Assembly (NCBI GenBank): GCA_036494815.1
Contig: DASXNV010000050.1
Span: 55,821-119,820 of the forward strand
Direction of reading: 5' to 3'
From: Poindextera sp036494815
Lineage (GTDB): Bacteria; Pseudomonadota; Alphaproteobacteria; Caulobacterales; Caulobacteraceae
DNA: 64,000 nt
Shown: piece after piece, positions 60,281-64,000 of the stretch
Layout of the letters: each line of letters starts with the position of its first letter
Numbering within the stretch: position 1 is the stretch's first letter
Program-made: the position numbers and the translations under genes
The notes under the pieces: model-generated
What the model was told of the DNA's origin: nothing
The model's database searches: none
Seen by the model: the letters and a program-made list of their open reading frames with translations, nothing else

Positions 60281-62491
60281 ATGAACCTGAAGCCGAGCCG
60301 GGCGCCCGCTGCCGCAGCCATAGCCCTGGCTTGCAGTCTGGCCTGGCCCGCCAGCGCCGCGCCGCCCGTGGTGAGCGCCGAACCCGATCGCGCGCCGGCG
60401 AACAGCCTCGTGGTCACGGCCCAGCGGCCGCGCGAGCAGACCCTGATCGACCGCAAGGTTTATACCATCTCCAAGGATCTGTTGAGCACCTCGGGCACGG
60501 CCGCCGACATCCTGAACAACGTGCCCTCGGTGGAGGTCGACGCCGACGGCAATGTCAGCCTGCGCGGCGACGCCAATGTCACCATCCTGATCGACGGCAA
60601 ACCATCGGCGCAGTTTTCCGGCGCGACCAAGGGACTGAGCCTGCAGCAGTTTCCGGCCGACGACATCGACCGCGTCGAGGTGCTGACCAATCCACCGGCC
60701 AGTTTCAAGGCCGAGGGCTCGGCCGGTGTGATCAACATCGTCACCAAGAAGACCCGCAAGGCAGGCTTCTCCGGCGGCGGACAGCTCAGCCTGGGTGACA
60801 AGCGCCGCTATGTGGCCGGGTTCAACGGCGCCTATAATGCCGGGAAGTTGAGCCTGTCGGGCGGCGTCACCCTGCGCCAGGACGCCAAGCAACGGCGCAC
60901 CACCACCGACCGCGCCACCACGGAACCCACAGCCACCGACCCCGCCACCAACCAGATCGTGCTCAGCAAGGAGCTGATCGACGAACAGTTCCGGCGCTTG
61001 ATCCCCCTGGTGAAGGCCGGCCTCGACTATCAACTCAACGACCGCCAGTCGGTCAGCCTGTCGATGAGCCACCGCGAACTCAGCGGCGACCGCTATTTCG
61101 ACCAGCACGATCAGAGCAGCGGCGTCACCGGCCCTCTGACCAGCATCTCGGATCGTCATAGCGATGGTCACGAGTGGAGCCTGGATGGCGGTGAAAACCT
61201 GCGTTTCGAACAAAAGCTGTGGCGGCCGGGCGAGACCCTGACCCTTTCGCTGCAGCGCAGCGTCACCCGCGAGCGCGAGCGGTACGCCTATCACAACACC
61301 TACGCCCTGCCGGCCGCGACCCCCAGCTTCGATCATCTGCGCCTGAACCTGGACCTGGTGACCACCGAGGCCAGCGCGGACTATGAGCTGCCCCTGTCCG
61401 CTGAACGCAACCTGAAGCTCGGCTACGACTTCGAGGACAACAACAACGCCTTCGACAATCGCGGCGACAATGTCGATCCGGTCACCGGCCAGTTGATCGA
61501 CAACCCCAACATCACCAATTACTTCCGCTACAAACGGCAGATCAACGCGGCCTATGGCGAATACCAGACGCCGCTGGGAGAATGGAATCTGCAGAGCGGC
61601 CTCAGGCTCGAGCAGACCGATGTGGCCACCCTGCAGATCACCGGGAACGTCCCTGGCGAAAGCCACTATTTCCGCGCCTATCCCAGCCTGAACCTAGACC
61701 GTTCCTTGTCGGGCGCCGCCAAGCTGTCCTTGAGCATCAGCCGCCGGGTGAACCAGCCGGATCCGGAGGCGCTAAATCCGTTCACGGACTATCAGGACAC
61801 CCACAATCTAAGGGCCGGCAACGCGAACCTGCTGCCCCAGGACACTTGGTCCTACCAGGTCGGCTACAACGACACGTTCAAGGCGCTCAACTATGGACTT
61901 ACCGGCTATGTGCGGTTCAATCGCGATAGCGTCACCGACGTGACCCAGGTGATCAGCGCCGATGTGGTTCTGGTGACCAAGGAGAACCTGCCCAAGGACC
62001 GGGCCGCCGGGATGGAATTTTCCGCCAATGGCAAGCTCACCCGCCAGCTAACCTACAGCGCCAGCGGCAACCTGTTTTATGACCAGATCTTTTACACCCA
62101 GCTCGACGCCACCGCGCTCGGCGCCGCCGCCCTGAAATCCACAGTGGGCCTGAACGTCAAGGCCAGCCTCGACTATAAGCCCACCGGCGCCGACACCTTG
62201 CAGGTTTCCTTCAGCCGCTCCGATCGGCGGCTGACCCCGCAAGGCTATGTGAGCGCCATCAACCTTGTGAACCTCGGCTACCGGCGCCAGCTCCGGCCGG
62301 ATCTCTCGGCGGTGGTCACCCTGTCCGACGCCCTGGATGGGCAACGTTTCCAGCGCATCGTCACCACCCCGGCCCTGAATGACGACTATGTGCGGCATCA
62401 GCTGGGGCAGGTCGCCTATGTGGGCTTGGTCTATACCTTCGGCGCCGGCGCCAAAAAGGCCAAGCCCAGCAGTTTCGAATACGACCAGTAG
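60281..62491 (+). CDS. TonB-dependent outer-membrane receptor
   Basis: 736 residues. Signal peptide to about residue 27 (WPASAA). A plug domain runs from about 55 to 160: LIDRKVYTISKDLL, ILNNVPSVEVDADGNVSLRG, DDIDRVEVLTNPPASFKAEG, SAGVINIVTKK. The rest is a beta-barrel of the OMP_b-brl_3 class, ending YVGLVYTFGAG with a short tail. It imports a scarce nutrient using TonB energy. The upstream Pho-box-like repeat suggests induction by phosphate limitation. ATG 60281 is used; GTG 60275 is adjacent. Confidence 0.9.
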   Translation: MNLKPSRAPAAAAIALACSLAWPASAAPPVVSAEPDRAPANSLVVTAQRPREQTLIDRKVYTISKDLLSTSGTAADILNNVPSVEVDADGNVSLRGDANVTILIDGKPSAQFSGATKGLSLQQFPADDIDRVEVLTNPPASFKAEGSAGVINIVTKKTRKAGFSGGGQLSLGDKRRYVAGFNGAYNAGKLSLSGGVTLRQDAKQRRTTTDRATTEPTATDPATNQIVLSKELIDEQFRRLIPLVKAGLDYQLNDRQSVSLSMSHRELSGDRYFDQHDQSSGVTGPLTSISDRHSDGHEWSLDGGENLRFEQKLWRPGETLTLSLQRSVTRERERYAYHNTYALPAATPSFDHLRLNLDLVTTEASADYELPLSAERNLKLGYDFEDNNNAFDNRGDNVDPVTGQLIDNPNITNYFRYKRQINAAYGEYQTPLGEWNLQSGLRLEQTDVATLQITGNVPGESHYFRAYPSLNLDRSLSGAAKLSLSISRRVNQPDPEALNPFTDYQDTHNLRAGNANLLPQDTWSYQVGYNDTFKALNYGLTGYVRFNRDSVTDVTQVISADVVLVTKENLPKDRAAGMEFSANGKLTRQLTYSASGNLFYDQIFYTQLDATALGAAALKSTVGLNVKASLDYKPTGADTLQVSFSRSDRRLTPQGYVSAINLVNLGYRRQLRPDLSAVVTLSDALDGQRFQRIVTTPALNDDYVRHQLGQVAYVGLVYTFGAGAKKAKPSSFEYDQ

Positions 62492-62498
62492 GCCCAGC

Positions 62499-63614
62499 CT
62501 ACTGCCCCGCGACTTCCATACGCGCAGGCGAGCACGTCGAGGGCGAGGCTTTGCACAGGGCCAGGCTGGCCAGCTGGCCGGCGGTGGCCTGGGTTCCGAT
62601 CCAGTCGTTGGGCGTCGCCGTGGTGGGCTGGTAGCCGGGGGAGACATAGCCGATCCCGGCCACGCCCTCGGGTACGAAATCCCCATGGGGCGGCGCGCCC
62701 CTCTGGATGATGCCTTCCACGGGCAGGCTGGGGAAGGAGACCTCGGCGTCGTTACGAGCGGCCTGGGCCGGGCAGGCCACGCCACCCGTGGCCATGGGCC
62801 ACACGGCCCTGGCCAGGTCCGTGCCGGCGCGTGGTTGCACATAGACCTGGCCGAAACGGATGGGATAGGTCTGGCGGCAGGCGGCGTCGTGGGTCAACCA
62901 GATCATCTGGCCACCGTTATTGCCGGGGCCCCAGACCTGTTTGCGGATGGCCACCAGATTCACGCGGCTGATATCGGCCGAGCCGATCGGTCCCAGTTCG
63001 GTGTCCAGGGTCAGGCCCTGATAGCCGGTATAGCCGGTCAGCTTGTCGATGCGCAGGCCGGCGACCCCGCCAAAGGGCTTGATCACATGGGCGTGGAACT
63101 GGTTGTGGAAGCCATAGACCCCGTCCACGCGCACGTTCTCGATCTGCACCATGGAGCGGGGCGACTCGATGTCGATGCCGTCGGACATGCCGCGGCCGGA
63201 GGCGTCGATCAGTACGCCCTCGATATGCACGATCCCGGTGTTGTTCTTGATCGAGATGGCGCGCGAGGCGGCCTCCTCGGCCCCGGCGGCGGCCACCGGC
63301 AGGGTGATATAGCCGCCGATGATCACCAGGTTGCGGCCGCCGTCCAGGATGGTGGCGCCGACCTTCCTGGTCTTGGGCAGCTTGATGACATAGTCCTGAT
63401 CGTCCTTCAGCTGGGTGTAGGTCGGCCCGTCGCCCAACTCGATGGTGATGGGATTGACCAGGGCCGGCGGCGCCCAGCGCAGGCGGGCGTCGGACTCCTG
63501 GTGACCTTGCACCTGGATCTGCTCGGCGCGGGCGGTCTGCGCCGCGGCGGAGAGGCCGAAGGCTGTAACGACGATGGCGGCGGCGAATGCGCGGCAGGAA
63601 CGGTTCTGTTTCAT
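62499..63614 (-). CDS. Secreted parallel beta-helix protein
   Basis: 371 residues with a Sec signal (cleavage near TARA-EQ). From about residue 60 to 260 short repeating strands (KVGATILDGGRNLVIIGGYI, GIVHIEGVLIDASGRGMSD, SMVQIENVRVDGVYG) predict a right-handed parallel beta-helix as in pectate lyases and polysaccharide-binding proteins. Catalytic residues cannot be assigned. It ends 7 bases from the convergent TonB receptor, which might import its products. Confidence 0.8.
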   Translation of the reverse strand: MKQNRSCRAFAAAIVVTAFGLSAAAQTARAEQIQVQGHQESDARLRWAPPALVNPITIELGDGPTYTQLKDDQDYVIKLPKTRKVGATILDGGRNLVIIGGYITLPVAAAGAEEAASRAISIKNNTGIVHIEGVLIDASGRGMSDGIDIESPRSMVQIENVRVDGVYGFHNQFHAHVIKPFGGVAGLRIDKLTGYTGYQGLTLDTELGPIGSADISRVNLVAIRKQVWGPGNNGGQMIWLTHDAACRQTYPIRFGQVYVQPRAGTDLARAVWPMATGGVACPAQAARNDAEVSFPSLPVEGIIQRGAPPHGDFVPEGVAGIGYVSPGYQPTTATPNDWIGTQATAGQLASLALCKASPSTCSPARMEVAGQ

Positions 63615-63868
63615 CCGAAGTGACCCTGATCAGCGTGGAACAACTGCGATACGCTGAGGCCAGTTCTGCAAAGCACGGGCCAAGCAGTTGGGGTCATGGT
63701 GAACGGCGGCGAAAAGCCGCCATGCGGCCCCGGACTGTCTCGGCGAGGGTCCCTGCGAAAATGTCCCCGTGAAAAATTCTGATCCGACCGGGATGAAAGT
63801 GGCAGGCCGCGCCGTTTGTTTTATCGGAGGCGCCGCTGACGCCTCGTTTTGAAACGGGGACTGCAGTG
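63615..63868. other. Intergenic region before the lipoprotein gene
   Basis: 254 bases between the divergent beta-helix and lipoprotein genes. Several short frames exist without ribosome sites. Nothing specific was recognised beyond an A+T-richer patch near 63770-63800 that may hold a promoter. Confidence 0.35.
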
Positions 63869-64000
63869 ATGCGCAAGCGAGCCTGGGCGACCACAGCAGC
63901 CATGATGGCGCTCTGGGGGGCGGCCTGCCTGCCATTGGCCGGCTGCGCCACCCCGTATCAGGACATGGGCCTGCGCGGCGGGGTCAGGGCGGTTCAGATC
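63869..64000 (+). CDS. Lipoprotein, truncated by window end
   Basis: Only the first 44 codons are present. ATG 63869 has GGGGA about 9 bases upstream. A basic start (MRKRAW), a hydrophobic stretch and the lipobox LAGC place cleavage at the cysteine of CATPYQDMGLRGG. The CATPYQ...GGxxAVQ pattern resembles small conserved lipoproteins of Caulobacter-type bacteria of unknown function. The rest lies beyond the window. Confidence 0.7.
   Translation, partial: MRKRAWATTAAMMALWGAACLPLAGCATPYQDMGLRGGVRAVQI

Overview
The window is high-GC, densely packed bacterial chromosome that reads as an alphaproteobacterium, most likely Caulobacterales (Phenylobacterium or Caulobacter type). Pointers to this are an archaeal-type class I lysyl-tRNA synthetase, an HWE histidine kinase, a TonB-dependent receptor, many fatty-acid/CoA genes, short intergenic gaps and frequent ATGA or GTGA stop/start overlaps. 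No rRNA, tRNA, CRISPR array, insertion sequence or prophage was seen. The assignment is an inference from gene content, not from a marker search.

Layout. 1-9 kb: lysK, a MerR-type regulator with an acyl-CoA dehydrogenase, cysK overlapped by a vsr mismatch endonuclease gene, a hybrid histidine kinase with a degenerate receiver, and a thiolase. 9-15.6 kb: an uncharacterised 225-residue protein, a DUF3830 protein, an ArsB-like permease, then a D-aminoacylase-type amidohydrolase paired with a TauD-like oxygenase, facing a DUF1330 gene and a TetR regulator. 15.7-22.7 kb: a metallophosphoesterase/glycosyltransferase pair, a lone receiver protein, a phnCDE-type ABC transporter and a Kef-type antiporter. 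22.7-24.6 kb: a parDE module whose toxin gene is broken, a small unknown gene, and fbp. 24.8-31 kb: an ornithine/lysine decarboxylase and a deoxyhypusine-synthase-like gene (probable homospermidine synthesis), then a thioesterase, an alpha/beta hydrolase, a dienoyl-CoA isomerase and two small membrane proteins. 31.3-38 kb: an HWE kinase, then a three-gene export module (Tat-signal DHDPS-family lyase, PQQ dehydrogenase, cytochrome c fused to a beta-propeller). 38-43 kb: DUF302, queG, GST, a cation diffusion facilitator, a TMEM175-like channel. 42-50 kb: an IclR-controlled divergent CoA locus, a persulfide-dioxygenase/rhodanese fusion, a zinc alcohol dehydrogenase, a luciferase-like flavin oxidoreductase and an RraA-like gene. 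50-64 kb: an exported DJ-1/PfpI protein, a MASE1 hybrid kinase, three SDR genes, a VOC protein, a NUDIX hydrolase, a TonB receptor behind a Pho-box-like repeat, a secreted beta-helix protein and a truncated lipoprotein at the right edge.

Two themes recur. The first is acyl-CoA catabolism under several local regulators, with palindromic operator candidates visible; one 18-bp motif is shared between the thiolase promoter at 9.0 kb and the SDR/VOC divergent promoter at 55.5 kb. The second is phosphate economy: a phosphonate-type transporter, a phosphoesterase/glycosyltransferase pair that could serve glycolipid synthesis, and the Pho-box-like repeat before the TonB receptor. The most unusual locus is the periplasmic lyase/quinoprotein/cytochrome-propeller module at 33.4-38.0 kb.
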